From NCBI GenBank assembly GCA_004556155.1, contig SFIM01000005.1, forward strand, positions 47,165 to 111,164: 64,000 nucleotides of DNA, written 5' to 3'. The translations under genes and the position numbers were made by a program. The DNA is from Clostridiales bacterium. Its GTDB lineage: Bacteria > Bacillota > Clostridia > Christensenellales > Aristaeellaceae. The notes beneath the pieces were generated by a model. That model was not told the DNA's origin and did not search any database. It saw only the letters and a list, made by a program, of their open reading frames with translations. Shown one piece after another: positions 52,690 through 61,391 of this stretch (position 1 is the stretch's first letter; each line of letters opens with the position of its first letter).

Positions 52690-53556
52690 GTGTCTTCTTT
52701 GTTCAGCCAGCTCCAGACGTTCTTCTGGAACATCTTCAATCGTCCGCAGCTCAACGACCTGCTGGATATTCTGATCGTCGCGGTGCTGATCTATCAAATG
52801 ATCATGCTTACGCGCGATACCCGCGCCAGCGAGGTGCTCAAGGGCTTTCTGCTGCTGGTTGGCGCATCGCTTCTTTCCTCCCTCCTGGGTCTTACCGCCC
52901 TTACCTGGGTGCTTAAGCAAATTCTCAGCAACGGCGCGTTGGTGCTGGTGGTGCTGTTCCAGCCGGAGATTCGCCGCGTGCTCGAGCAGCTTGGCCGCGG
53001 CGCCAAGATGGAGCACTTTCAGAGCGATGGTGAAGAAAACCAGCGTATTATCAGCGAAATTACGCAATGCCTGACCAGCCTTTCCCGCCGCAGGGTGGGC
53101 GCGCTGATCGTATTTGAGCGCCGCACAGGCTTGAAGGACGTAATGGAAACCGGCACAAGGCTGGACAGTACCATCTCGGCTCCGCTGCTTGAAAACATCT
53201 TTGAACCCAACACCCCGCTGCATGACGGCGCGGTCATCATCCGCGGCACGCGCATCGTATCCGCCGCCTGCATGCTGACCACTCTGTCCGAATCCAATGC
53301 CATCACCCGCGACCTTGGCACACGCCATCGTGCTGCCATCGGCATATCGGAAACGACGGACGCGCTGGTGCTGATCGTCAGTGAGGAAACGGGCGTGATC
53401 AGCATGGCCCGGGATGGCAAGCTCACCCGGCATCTGGATGCAAAGGCCATCGGAGAAATTCTAAGCACCATGTATCATCAACCCCAGGACGGCTTGTACG
53501 TCCGCGCGAAAAACTGGCTGAAAGGCAGGCTGAACCATGGCAGGGCAGAAAATTGA
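52690..53556 (+). CDS. cdaA: Diadenylate cyclase CdaA
   Basis: A 288-residue enzyme that makes c-di-AMP from two ATP at the membrane. Three N-terminal helices (about 20-95) are followed by the DAC domain with GALIVFERRTGL, the catalytic NTPLHDGAVII (DGA) and TRHRAAIGISE (RHR). All key residues are present. The start is GTG at 52690, preceded by GAGG. The C-terminal 20 codons overlap cdaR. PgpH at 18 kb is the matching phosphodiesterase. Confidence 0.97.
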   Translation: MSSLFSQLQTFFWNIFNRPQLNDLLDILIVAVLIYQMIMLTRDTRASEVLKGFLLLVGASLLSSLLGLTALTWVLKQILSNGALVLVVLFQPEIRRVLEQLGRGAKMEHFQSDGEENQRIISEITQCLTSLSRRRVGALIVFERRTGLKDVMETGTRLDSTISAPLLENIFEPNTPLHDGAVIIRGTRIVSAACMLTTLSESNAITRDLGTRHRAAIGISETTDALVLIVSEETGVISMARDGKLTRHLDAKAIGEILSTMYHQPQDGLYVRAKNWLKGRLNHGRAEN

Positions 53557-54577
53557 TATCAAGGCCACGCTGCTGCGGCTGAAAATGTGGATCACCCACA
53601 ACTGGCCCTGGAAGCTGCTTTCGCTGTTTCTGGCTATCTGCCTGTGGAGCGGTCTGATTACGCAGGATGAATCGCTAACGCGCGAAAAAGTATTCAACAA
53701 TGTAACGATCAACATTGTCAATGCCGACACCCTGCGCCGCAACGGCTTCATCATCGTATCCGGCCTTGAAAGCCTGCCCACCGTGCGTTTCCGCGCAGAT
53801 GTGCCGCAGAAGGTCTATAACATCGCCAGCGCATCCAACTATAACCTGCGTATCGATTTGGCGCGCATCCATGATACGGGCGAGCAAACGCTCAATATCA
53901 TTTCTACCACTACCAATACCTATGGTACCGTGACCGAAATGAGCGTTTCCACTGTGACCGTGCAGGTGGAAGAGTACATCTCCCGCAGCCGCATTCCTGT
54001 GCGTCTCTCCACCACCGGCAACCCGCCCGACGGCTTTTATGCTGCCGGCGCCAGCGTGGATCCATCCTATGTCACCGTATCCGGTCCGCGTTCGCTTGTC
54101 AATTCCATTGTACGCTGCGTGGCCGATTACAACATGGCGCTGCTTACTCCTGTTTCGGGTTTGGAGCGTACGGCCGTTCCCTATCGTCTGGTCGATGCAT
54201 CCGGCGATGAAATCGACTCTGCCCTGATTGACGTGACCAGCGAATCCGTGCGGCTGGATAGCCTGCTGGTAGAGCAGGCGCTGTATCAAACCCGTCAGCT
54301 TACCATCAACACTACCGATCTGACCGTTGGCACGCCCGCGCAGGGCTATGTGGTCAAGCGCATCACGGCTGAACCCGCCACGCTAACCATCGCCGCCACC
54401 AATCAGATTATCAACGCCTTGAGCGAGATCCACCTGGTGGAATTCATCTCCGCGCCCATCGATATTTCGGACGCCACCACCATCATCAGCCGCAATATCC
54501 GCTTGGAGCGCCCGGCCGGGATGGCCTGGTCCAGCAGCGACACCATCCTGATCACCGTGGAAATCGCGCCCGAATAA
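53537..54577 (+). CDS. cdaR: CdaR/YbbR domain protein, regulator of CdaA
   Basis: A 346-residue protein with an N-terminal membrane helix (about 22-42, WPWKLLSLFLAICLWSGLI) and an external region of three or so YbbR repeats (for example VRFRADVPQKVYNI, SYVTVSGPRSLVN, VVKRITAEPATLTIAA). CdaR binds CdaA and modulates c-di-AMP synthesis. It overlaps cdaA by 20 bases. In many Firmicutes glmM follows; here an unknown gene takes that place. Confidence 0.94.
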   Translation: MAGQKIDIKATLLRLKMWITHNWPWKLLSLFLAICLWSGLITQDESLTREKVFNNVTINIVNADTLRRNGFIIVSGLESLPTVRFRADVPQKVYNIASASNYNLRIDLARIHDTGEQTLNIISTTTNTYGTVTEMSVSTVTVQVEEYISRSRIPVRLSTTGNPPDGFYAAGASVDPSYVTVSGPRSLVNSIVRCVADYNMALLTPVSGLERTAVPYRLVDASGDEIDSALIDVTSESVRLDSLLVEQALYQTRQLTINTTDLTVGTPAQGYVVKRITAEPATLTIAATNQIINALSEIHLVEFISAPIDISDATTIISRNIRLERPAGMAWSSSDTILITVEIAPE

Positions 54578-54592
54578 TCATAGGATAATAAA

Positions 54593-55207
54593 ATGAACGA
54601 TTTTGCAAGTGCTCTTTTGTCGTTTCTGCTCAGCTTTACACGCTCGGTTGCAAACAGCGCGCTGTCCATTTTTCAGGGCACATCCGGAACGTTTTGGGCT
54701 TGGATTGGCGCGCATTGGCTGCCGCTCACATGCGTTTTGGTGCTGGCGGGGCTAACGATTGACATCATGGTTTATATTCTGCGCTGGCGGCCGCAATACG
54801 TGTGGCGATCCTGGCTACACAGAATTTTCCGCACGAAGAACGAGCGCATGGCCGAGCAGCAGTTTGATGCTGGCTATGATCAGGGTGTGCAAAGCTTCTC
54901 CTTCATGGACGAGCCTATTCCCGATATCATAGAAACCGCGCCTGATGAGCAGCTCTCGCGTGCAATTACGCGCTATGACGTTCAGTCGCCCGCACAGCCT
55001 GCGGATACCGCCGTTGTACGGCGCAGGCGCAGTGAGCGGCACGGTCGCCATTTGCCTGTATTGCGCCGTCTGCGCACCGAGCGCAATGAGGATTCGCGCC
55101 CTGTGCCGGTCGCCCATACGCGCGAGGCTTTCCATGACGCGGTTTATCCTTCTCTTCAGCCGCAGGATGCGGATCAATCTCAGAACGGCAGGAACACCTA
55201 TGAGTGA
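54593..55207 (+). CDS. Small membrane protein of unknown function
   Basis: A 204-residue protein I do not recognise. It has two hydrophobic stretches (about residues 8-28, less certain, and 43-64, WLPLTCVLVLAGLTIDIMVYIL), then a basic, arginine-rich and likely disordered cytoplasmic tail (residues 75-204) with RRRRSERHGRHLP. It begins 15 bases after cdaR, preceded by a weak RBS-like AGGATAA, and overlaps the methyltransferase gene by eight bases. Co-transcription with cdaA-cdaR suggests an envelope link; nothing more can be said. Confidence 0.7.
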   Translation: MNDFASALLSFLLSFTRSVANSALSIFQGTSGTFWAWIGAHWLPLTCVLVLAGLTIDIMVYILRWRPQYVWRSWLHRIFRTKNERMAEQQFDAGYDQGVQSFSFMDEPIPDIIETAPDEQLSRAITRYDVQSPAQPADTAVVRRRRSERHGRHLPVLRRLRTERNEDSRPVPVAHTREAFHDAVYPSLQPQDADQSQNGRNTYE

Positions 55208-56498
55208 ATACCCGCTGCCCCTTCCCTTTATAGAAAGCATGCGTCCGCTTCTCTCAGGAGAAATGGACGCTTTTCTTGCTTCCTACCAGCAGCCTGCCCA
55301 GCGTAGCGTACGCTTTCGGGATCCACGCCGTCCGTTGCCTGCCAATTCGCTGCTGGGCGATATCCCCTATGCCCGCAATGCCTGCTATCTAAGCCTGGAT
55401 TCCAACGCTGGGGCCATCCCCCTGCACGAGGCGGGCGCATACTACCTGCAGGAGCCCTCCGCCATGGCCGCAGCCGCCGCGCTCCGGCCGCAGGATGGCG
55501 ACCGGGTGCTGGATCTGTGCGCCGCCCCAGGCGGCAAAAGCACGCAGCTGGCCATGAGCGCGCATCTGACGCTGCTAATTGCCAATGAGCCCATCTCTTC
55601 CCGCGCGCAGGTGCTATCCAGCAATATCGAGCGTATGGGCATTGAAAACGCGGTTGTAACCTGCGCCTATCCAGACGCTTTGGCGGCGCGCTGGCCCAGC
55701 TTCTTTGATAAGATTCTGGTGGACGCGCCCTGCTCGGGCGAGGGCATGTTCCGCCGCCATCCGGAAGCACGTGCCGAATGGAACGCCGATTCTCCCGCCC
55801 GCTGCGCCGCCCGTCAGGCTGAGATTTTGAACAGCGCTGCGCAAATGCTGCGCCCCGGCGGCCGACTGGCCTACAGCACATGCACCTTTAATTCCCTTGA
55901 AAACGAAGGCAGCATCAAACGTTTTCTGGCTGAGCATCCGGATTTTCATCCTGTCCCCTTTGCGCTGCCTGGCCTGCCCGCTGCGCCGCAGGGCATCCTG
56001 CGCCTGTGGCCGCACCACGTGCGCGGCGAAGGGCACTTTGTCGCGCTGCTTGAAAAGGATGGCAATGCATCCCCTGCACTTAGCGCGCCGCCGCTTCCTG
56101 CGCCGGATCGTGCCGCGCTGCAGGCCTATGCCGCCTTTGCTGATGAAACCGGCTGTGTCATCGTGCCAAACGCCGTTTTCGGCGGCCATTTGATTCACGC
56201 GCCCGTAGTCCTTCCACCGCTGGACCGCATCCGCACGCTGCGTGTCGGCCTGCAGGTGGGCGAGCTACGCGGCAAGGTGTTTATCCCCGATCACGCGCTG
56301 GCGCTGGGGACGGACATCCCACGCCAATACCCGCTGACAGACGCGCAGGCACTCGCTTATCTGCACGGCGAGGCCTTGCCCTGCGATGAGACTATGCGCG
56401 GGTTTTATACGGTCACGATGGATGGCTATGCGCTGGGCTTTTGCAAGGCTTCTAACGGCCAACTGAAAAATCACTATCCCAAGGGTTTACGCAAGTAA
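55200..56498 (+). CDS. RsmF/NSUN-type RNA m5C methyltransferase
   Basis: A 432-residue SAM-dependent RNA cytosine-C5 methyltransferase of the NOL1/NOP2/Sun family. Motifs in order: YYLQEPSAMAAAAAL, SAM loop DLCAAPGGKSTQLA, the first Cys in VDAPCSGEGMFRRHP, and the catalytic Cys in YSTCTFNSLENE. A C-terminal PUA-like extension (about 300-430, KGLRK end) matches RsmF-type proteins that methylate 16S rRNA. The ATG at 55200 overlaps the previous gene. It ends just before a terminator. Confidence 0.92.
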   Translation: MSEYPLPLPFIESMRPLLSGEMDAFLASYQQPAQRSVRFRDPRRPLPANSLLGDIPYARNACYLSLDSNAGAIPLHEAGAYYLQEPSAMAAAAALRPQDGDRVLDLCAAPGGKSTQLAMSAHLTLLIANEPISSRAQVLSSNIERMGIENAVVTCAYPDALAARWPSFFDKILVDAPCSGEGMFRRHPEARAEWNADSPARCAARQAEILNSAAQMLRPGGRLAYSTCTFNSLENEGSIKRFLAEHPDFHPVPFALPGLPAAPQGILRLWPHHVRGEGHFVALLEKDGNASPALSAPPLPAPDRAALQAYAAFADETGCVIVPNAVFGGHLIHAPVVLPPLDRIRTLRVGLQVGELRGKVFIPDHALALGTDIPRQYPLTDAQALAYLHGEALPCDETMRGFYTVTMDGYALGFCKASNGQLKNHYPKGLRK

Positions 56499-56500
56499 TC

Positions 56501-56527
56501 AAAAGCCGCCTATTCGGCGGCTTTTTT
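56501..56527 (+). terminator. Terminator of the cdaA operon
   Basis: AAAAGCCGCC/GGCGGCTTTT with a seven-base loop and six T. Confidence 0.92.
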
Positions 56528-56554
56528 GGGACTTCGGCAAAGCCGCCGCCCACT

Positions 56555-56727
56555 GAAAAATGAGATTTCATTTTTCGGGCTGCAGATTTTCTTGTGAGCC
56601 TGCGGCTCACGGACAGAAAATCTGTTAGAAATGAAAATTTCCTTTCGGAGGAAACCTCCTTCGGAAAATTTCTCCTCGCGCCGTACACGCCGCCGCTGCG
56701 GATCGAAAATGCCGCCCTTAGGGCGGC
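56555..56727. repeat. Cluster of four hairpins (possible repeat element or structured RNA)
   Basis: The 296-base gap between the methyltransferase and the DUF4179-like gene has no ORF but four successive inverted repeats. (a) GAAAAATGA/TCATTTTTC (56555-56576). (b) CAGATTTTCT/AGAAAATCTG (56583-56624) around GTGAGCC/GGCTCAC. (c) GAAAATTTCC/GGAAAATTTC (56633-56672) around GGAGG/CCTCC. (d) GCCGCCC/GGGCGGC (56711-56727). The composition resembles dispersed palindromic elements in other bacteria, but no second copy was seen here. Confidence 0.7.
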
Positions 56728-56794
56728 AAAATGCGAAATATGTCTTGCTCCTTCTTGTTTATTGATAACCTAAGCTGTCTTTTTTCATGCAGAT

Positions 56795-58039
56795 TTATCT
56801 GATTCTTACTGCAATCACAGGCGCATCGGGATCGGGCTTCACCTTTTCTCCGTTTTTCTCCGGCAGCATTTGCAGGTAAAGAACGCCATCCTGAATAGCC
56901 GATTTGCTATAGCATTCCCTCGCCATAACATAGGTAGCTGTTTCCGCGTTAAGCAGTTCCTTCGGTATTGGGTGCATTGTACCGGCAGCCGGTATACTCC
57001 AGTCCTTCGGATTAACAGGGAAGAAGTACATTTCCTTCATCTTTTCTTCATCGCCATTTTGGGGGTTAACAAGGCTGAAGATGATATCCATCTCTATATC
57101 CAAGTTGTTTTCATATAGCCGGATAAGCTGCAGTTCAACATCCACGCCGTTTACATTGATTGTTTTGTATACATCAATCACCTGTTCCTGTACTTCATCT
57201 GCGGGAAGCTCGATGGGCATGGACGTAGAAAACCACTTTTCATTTTCGGCATCCCAATACATTACTTGCCACTCCAGCTTTGCAACACCATCTTCAATTG
57301 TGATGTTATTGAGATAGTCATAATGGACGGCGCCATTTCCTTCTTTTTCAAGCCATACATCGCCGCCACCGGTATAAGCCCCTTTCTGTTCAAAAGAGCT
57401 CATTGCATACTCCATTGGCAAGTCTTTTTCATTCAAGTATTCCCGCAGCGTTGTATTCTCGTCAACATCTCTTAGACCTTTATAATAGGCGCATAGCAGC
57501 TTGTCCAGCGATACGCTCTGAGGCGAGTGCATAATAATAGATTTTTCGCCATCCATACGGGTAACCTCTGTAACCGCATGCACCGTGTTCCCGTTTACAT
57601 ACGCATCACGAATATGGAAACGGAAGCCCCCAAATTCCTGGGTCAGGTCCTGATCAAAGCCAGTTGTAAAGTCCTCTGGCAGCTCCACCCCACTCCATCT
57701 AAAGTAATCCGGCAGCATCCAATGATCTTTTTCCGCTTTTTGCGCGGCACGCTCAACGATTGCCCACTGATCCACCTCGCCCATCCCTTCGCTGGCAGGA
57801 ACGGGCGTGTTGGTGATCAAATCGTCAGGCGCGGAGTTCTGCGAGGCAGCATACACGGTGCCCATGATGGCAAGCAGCAGCATCATTGCGAGAACGGTTT
57901 GAATAGTAAAACGCTTCACTTTCTTCTCTCCCTTCGGCTGGTTCATCACGCGCTGCGCAAGCCAGGGATCCTCCTGCAGGCCGGAAAGCCGCGCATCCAT
58001 CGCCTGATGCATACGTCTGCGCATTTCCTGTTCCGTCAT
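56795..58039 (-). CDS. Probable membrane anti-sigma factor (DUF4179-like)
   Basis: A 414-residue protein. A short cytoplasmic N-terminus (about 1-42, TEQEMRRRMHQAMDARLSGL) and one membrane helix (about 44-64) are followed by an external domain of about 350 residues. I do not recognise the external part beyond a resemblance to DUF4179 proteins, which often follow ECF sigma genes. Its start lies five bases after the sigma gene's stop, so it is most likely the sigma factor's membrane inhibitor and sensor. No C-terminal hallmark of RsiW zinc-binding was found. Confidence 0.72.
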   Translation of the reverse strand: MTEQEMRRRMHQAMDARLSGLQEDPWLAQRVMNQPKGEKKVKRFTIQTVLAMMLLLAIMGTVYAASQNSAPDDLITNTPVPASEGMGEVDQWAIVERAAQKAEKDHWMLPDYFRWSGVELPEDFTTGFDQDLTQEFGGFRFHIRDAYVNGNTVHAVTEVTRMDGEKSIIMHSPQSVSLDKLLCAYYKGLRDVDENTTLREYLNEKDLPMEYAMSSFEQKGAYTGGGDVWLEKEGNGAVHYDYLNNITIEDGVAKLEWQVMYWDAENEKWFSTSMPIELPADEVQEQVIDVYKTINVNGVDVELQLIRLYENNLDIEMDIIFSLVNPQNGDEEKMKEMYFFPVNPKDWSIPAAGTMHPIPKELLNAETATYVMARECYSKSAIQDGVLYLQMLPEKNGEKVKPDPDAPVIAVRIR

Positions 58040-58044
58040 GGAAT

Positions 58045-58557
58045 TCAGCCTCCTTCCAGCTTACGCTGCAGCGCTTTATGCGCGCTGTCCAGCCGCCGTT
58101 TCACGGTGGACGGCGCAACTTCCAATACTTGTGCAATCTCCGTCAATGTCATATCCTGATAATAATACAGCAGCACGGCCTCCCGCTGCTGGGCAGGCAG
58201 GGCGCAGACGGCGCGGACGAGGGTATCGTCCCGCTCCTCAAAGGGCACGGCGGGCTCTGGCAAATGCTCCAGACGCACGCTGCGATCCACATGGCGGAAC
58301 CACCAGCTGCGCCGCATATCCCAGCACACATGCACCGCAATACGCATCAGCCAGGTTTTCTCGCTGCACTCCCCACGGAAGGAGAGGGCGGCTCGCCAGG
58401 CTTTCACAAAGGTCTCCTGCACCGCGTCCTCGGCCAGGGCCGCATCCTTGAGCCATATGCAGCACATCCGGCGCAAGGGAACCTGATATTCCTGCACCAG
58501 ACGGGCAATCAAAGCATCCGGGCTTTCGATGTTATCAGCGCGCTTGACAACAATCAT
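58045..58557 (-). CDS. ECF family RNA polymerase sigma factor
   Basis: A 170-residue group 4 sigma factor. Sigma region 2 is visible as DAVQETFVKAWRAALSFRGE and TWLMRIAVHVCWDMRR, and region 4 as LPAQQREAVLLYYYQDMTLTEIAQVLEVAPSTVKRRL. The start at 58557 is set by AAAGGAGG upstream; an earlier Met at 58623 gives an N-terminus with no family match. It is co-transcribed with the membrane protein next to it, its presumed anti-sigma factor. Its regulon cannot be read from here. Confidence 0.92.
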   Translation of the reverse strand: MIVVKRADNIESPDALIARLVQEYQVPLRRMCCIWLKDAALAEDAVQETFVKAWRAALSFRGECSEKTWLMRIAVHVCWDMRRSWWFRHVDRSVRLEHLPEPAVPFEERDDTLVRAVCALPAQQREAVLLYYYQDMTLTEIAQVLEVAPSTVKRRLDSAHKALQRKLEGG

Positions 58558-58666
58558 TCGCCGCGTCTCCCTCCTTTCACCTATACTGACGGAGCCGATA
58601 GGAAGAATTTTGCGTTTCTGCAAAAAATTATTTTAGTCTATTATATCATAACGCAGGCAAAAGAAA

Positions 58667-58686
58667 AGCCCGGTAAAATCCGGGCT
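58667..58686 (-). terminator. Terminator of the MerR-ABC exporter operon
   Basis: AGCCCGG/CCGGGCT on the minus strand with a six-base loop, then TTTTCTTTTG. It lies 16 bases after the hydrolase stop. Confidence 0.85.
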
Positions 58687-58702
58687 ATCGCGATATTCGT
58701 AT

Positions 58703-59383
58703 TTAGATTTCACTTTTCTCCCATCGGGTCATCGCATCCAGCTGATCCGGGGTATGGAACCAGTGTTCTCCCGGCTCATAGACGCTTAGTGTGGCCTGAT
58801 GGGCATTTGCAAAGGACATGATGGTATCACGGGAGGTCAGGTTGTCATGCCCGGCATAGAGAATAGCCGTGTGCGTATGCCAATTGAGCGGATGCTCACG
58901 CACCCAGGACAGATACTGCCAGGACAGCGTTTGGCCAAAGTCCGTGGCAATCTCGCCCGCATCGCGCAGCTGCGTCTCCGTCACCCCGGCCCAGTCCATC
59001 ATGTCCAGAATCAGCCGTTCCATATTCACGACCGGCGATACGAACAGCGCCTTCTGCAGCCCCTGATCCGACAGGGCGAGCATGGAAAAATATGCACCAA
59101 TGCTGTTTGCCTGCAGGGAGATTGCACGCCAGCGGGTGCGCATATAGTCCATCACCGTGCGCAGCTCGGGCGCGGCTGTCCAAGGATTGAAGCCCGCCAT
59201 ATCCTTGCGTTCACCATGGCCGGGCAGATCAATAGCCAGCACCTGCGCGCCCGTCAGCGCAGCGAAGGGCTCAGCTTCCGTCTTGTTGCCGCCCATGCCG
59301 TGCACAAACAGCCAGGCATGCGTGCTTGCGTCGCCATAAATGATGGCGGGCGTTTGTCCAATTTTCAAGCATTCCTGTTTCAT
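58703..59383 (-). CDS. Alpha/beta hydrolase
   Basis: A 226-residue alpha/beta-fold hydrolase. Oxyanion-type segment LFVHGMGGNKTEAEPF is followed by the nucleophile elbow LQANSIGAYFSML (Ser in N-S-I-G, with Ala in place of the first Gly), and the His near EHWFHTP; the Asp is probably in AGHDNLTSRD. Substrate unknown; a lipase, esterase or peptidase role is possible. The start lies 113 bases inside the frame of the preceding gene and has no strong RBS, so translation may depend on coupling. It is the last gene of the operon. Confidence 0.85.
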   Translation of the reverse strand: MKQECLKIGQTPAIIYGDASTHAWLFVHGMGGNKTEAEPFAALTGAQVLAIDLPGHGERKDMAGFNPWTAAPELRTVMDYMRTRWRAISLQANSIGAYFSMLALSDQGLQKALFVSPVVNMERLILDMMDWAGVTETQLRDAGEIATDFGQTLSWQYLSWVREHPLNWHTHTAILYAGHDNLTSRDTIMSFANAHQATLSVYEPGEHWFHTPDQLDAMTRWEKSEI

Positions 59384-59786
59384 TTTGCTTATCTTCGCCG
59401 GGCAGCACTCTGGCCTTCAGGCTGCCGCCGCCCTGCTTCGCCGTTACGGCGATGGTATAGTCGCCATCCTGCGCAATATCCAGCGTGAAATCCGTGCACG
59501 CCTTGCCATCGCCCGAATAGATGGCGCTGCCGGCAGGATCGCGGATTTCCAGCGCCATTTCGCCCGCCGTCGTTACAAAATGCACCTGCAGGCGATTGCC
59601 CTGCTGCAGCGTCAGCGTGTGCGAATCCGTGCCATTCATGCGGGTAATAGTCAGCTCGTAGGCGTCGGGATTTTTGACGCGGCTGCCAGTAAACTCGGGC
59701 GCGCCGCCGCGCAGAAGCAGCGCAGCAGCACCCGCGCACACAAGCAGCGTCAGGATGACGATTGCAACGATCCAGCTCTTCTTCAT
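59271..59786 (-). CDS. Membrane-anchored protein with a possible beta-sandwich domain
   Basis: A 171-residue frame. Residues 6-26 are a membrane anchor or uncleaved signal. Residues about 35-130 form a beta-rich external domain (YELTITRMNGTDSHTLTLQQ, EMALEIRDPAGSAIYSGD, DGDYTIAVTAKQGGGSL) resembling bacterial pre-peptidase C-terminal or Ig-like modules. From about residue 135 on the frame lies over the hydrolase gene, and the sequence there (NARHHLWRRKHA) looks non-coding. The true end may be that, or a stop lost by mutation. It starts six bases after the ABC permease gene. Confidence 0.65.
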   Translation of the reverse strand: MKKSWIVAIVILTLLVCAGAAALLLRGGAPEFTGSRVKNPDAYELTITRMNGTDSHTLTLQQGNRLQVHFVTTAGEMALEIRDPAGSAIYSGDGKACTDFTLDIAQDGDYTIAVTAKQGGGSLKARVLPGEDKQNETGMLENWTNARHHLWRRKHACLAVCARHGRQQDGS

Positions 59787-59792
59787 TTTCTC

Positions 59793-61391
59793 TTACAGCG
59801 CGGCAAAAGCAGCGCCGCCCTTTTTCTTTAACCAAACATACAGGCCGGCGGAAATCGCCAGCGTAAACGCCATAAAGCAGGCCATATAAGCGTTCGCGCC
59901 CATGCGATGGCCAAACATCAAAAATCCGGCAATAGGCAGAATGCCATAGATCATACCACCCAAGAGTCCGATCATCACGCTGGCGCTCTGCTTGATGGGC
60001 ACGATTTCGCTGGTCCAGGTAAGGTTGGGCATTTTCAGGCCCACAGTCAGGTTCAGCAGCGCCATCATCAGGATGACAGCCTGCGGCACCAGCAGCGTAA
60101 GCAACGTTTCAACCGCGCTCAAGCCGCCGGCAATTGCCGCGCAGGCGCTGGCAAACAGCGCCGGGATGCTGGTCAGAAGCAGCTGCACGCTCAGCTTTGC
60201 GCGCAGCGCCTGCCAGGGCTTCACAGGCAGCAACTGGAGCAGCCACAGGTTTTTGCCCTCCAGAGAAATCGAGGGAGCCGCCATATCGTTCATAGAAGCC
60301 ACCACGCACACCGCCGTGCACAGCAGCACCGCTGCGCTGCCCGGCTGATTGTCAAAGGCCATCGCCAGCATGGGCATCAGGTCGCGCCCCTTGATCAGCA
60401 GCACAATGCCGCTAATGGGCAGCAGCAGAACGCCCAAGCCGCAGTTGAGCATATAGTTAGGGCTGGACAGGAAGCGGGCAAACTCCTTGCCCAGCAGCGC
60501 AGCACCGATGCTTTTGCGCTGTGTCCTGGTTTCACGGTACATACGACGCTCCGTCTTGCCAGAGGAGGTAGCGATCTTGAGGAAGCTGCGGCCCAGCAGC
60601 AGCCACATCACCCCAAACAGCGCCAGCACTACGGCCGTTACGACGGCCATGGCCTTGCCGTTGCCCAGCGCTACGCAGCCGAACAGATAGATCGGATACG
60701 CCGCACCCTTGATTTTTTCGCCGTAAGTAACGGCGTTGGCGACGAAATCGCTGATGATCGTCTGTGCTCTGAAGCAGAAGAAATAGTAAATAGCAAAGAA
60801 GGCAAGGGAAATCACTACCGTGATAAAGCTCTTATTCTTCAGCTTCAGGCTGATCTTAGCCACCACCCAGCCCAGCGCGCAGGACAGCGTAAGCACAAAG
60901 ATGCTGATCAGCAAAAGCAGCAGGATCGAGCCGGCAATCACGCCCAGACTGGCCGAAACCGTAAACCAATACACAATCACGGCAGGCAGGATGACCACGC
61001 CCGAGTACATCAGCCCCAGCAGGTAAACGCTGAGCAGCCGCGCGCCCATGATCGCATTAACCGGAATGGGCATGGACAAAAGCAGATCGTTATCCTTGGC
61101 CAGGTACAAGCCGGAATAGGTATTGAACACGCTGCCAAACGAGCCAAGCAGAATGGCCAGCAGCCCCATCAGCGCAAAATACAGCCAATCCAACCCGGCA
61201 GCGGCCATCGGCGCGCTCATGGACAGCGCCAGCAGAGTAAACATGCCGCCCATCACGCCCAGCATAATCACCACAAACAGGACGATGTACGCGGCCACAG
61301 CCGCCTTGGAGCGGGCCTTGTTCTTTTTCGCATCATAGAAATAGCTGCGAAAAACCTCCGCCATCTGTTTCTTCAGCAGTATTTTCAGCAT
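59793..61391 (-). CDS. ABC exporter permease, ABC-2 type
   Basis: A 532-residue membrane protein with about twelve hydrophobic helices, the permease half of an ABC-2 type exporter of the large, YfiM/YhaP-like form. The central stretch KTERRMYRETRTQRKSIGAA separates two membrane halves, and EFARFLSSPNYMLNCGLGVL follows. It overlaps the ATPase gene by seven bases. The exported substrate is unknown; such pairs often move peptides, antibiotics or lipids. Confidence 0.85.
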   Translation of the reverse strand: MLKILLKKQMAEVFRSYFYDAKKNKARSKAAVAAYIVLFVVIMLGVMGGMFTLLALSMSAPMAAAGLDWLYFALMGLLAILLGSFGSVFNTYSGLYLAKDNDLLLSMPIPVNAIMGARLLSVYLLGLMYSGVVILPAVIVYWFTVSASLGVIAGSILLLLLISIFVLTLSCALGWVVAKISLKLKNKSFITVVISLAFFAIYYFFCFRAQTIISDFVANAVTYGEKIKGAAYPIYLFGCVALGNGKAMAVVTAVVLALFGVMWLLLGRSFLKIATSSGKTERRMYRETRTQRKSIGAALLGKEFARFLSSPNYMLNCGLGVLLLPISGIVLLIKGRDLMPMLAMAFDNQPGSAAVLLCTAVCVVASMNDMAAPSISLEGKNLWLLQLLPVKPWQALRAKLSVQLLLTSIPALFASACAAIAGGLSAVETLLTLLVPQAVILMMALLNLTVGLKMPNLTWTSEIVPIKQSASVMIGLLGGMIYGILPIAGFLMFGHRMGANAYMACFMAFTLAISAGLYVWLKKKGGAAFAAL

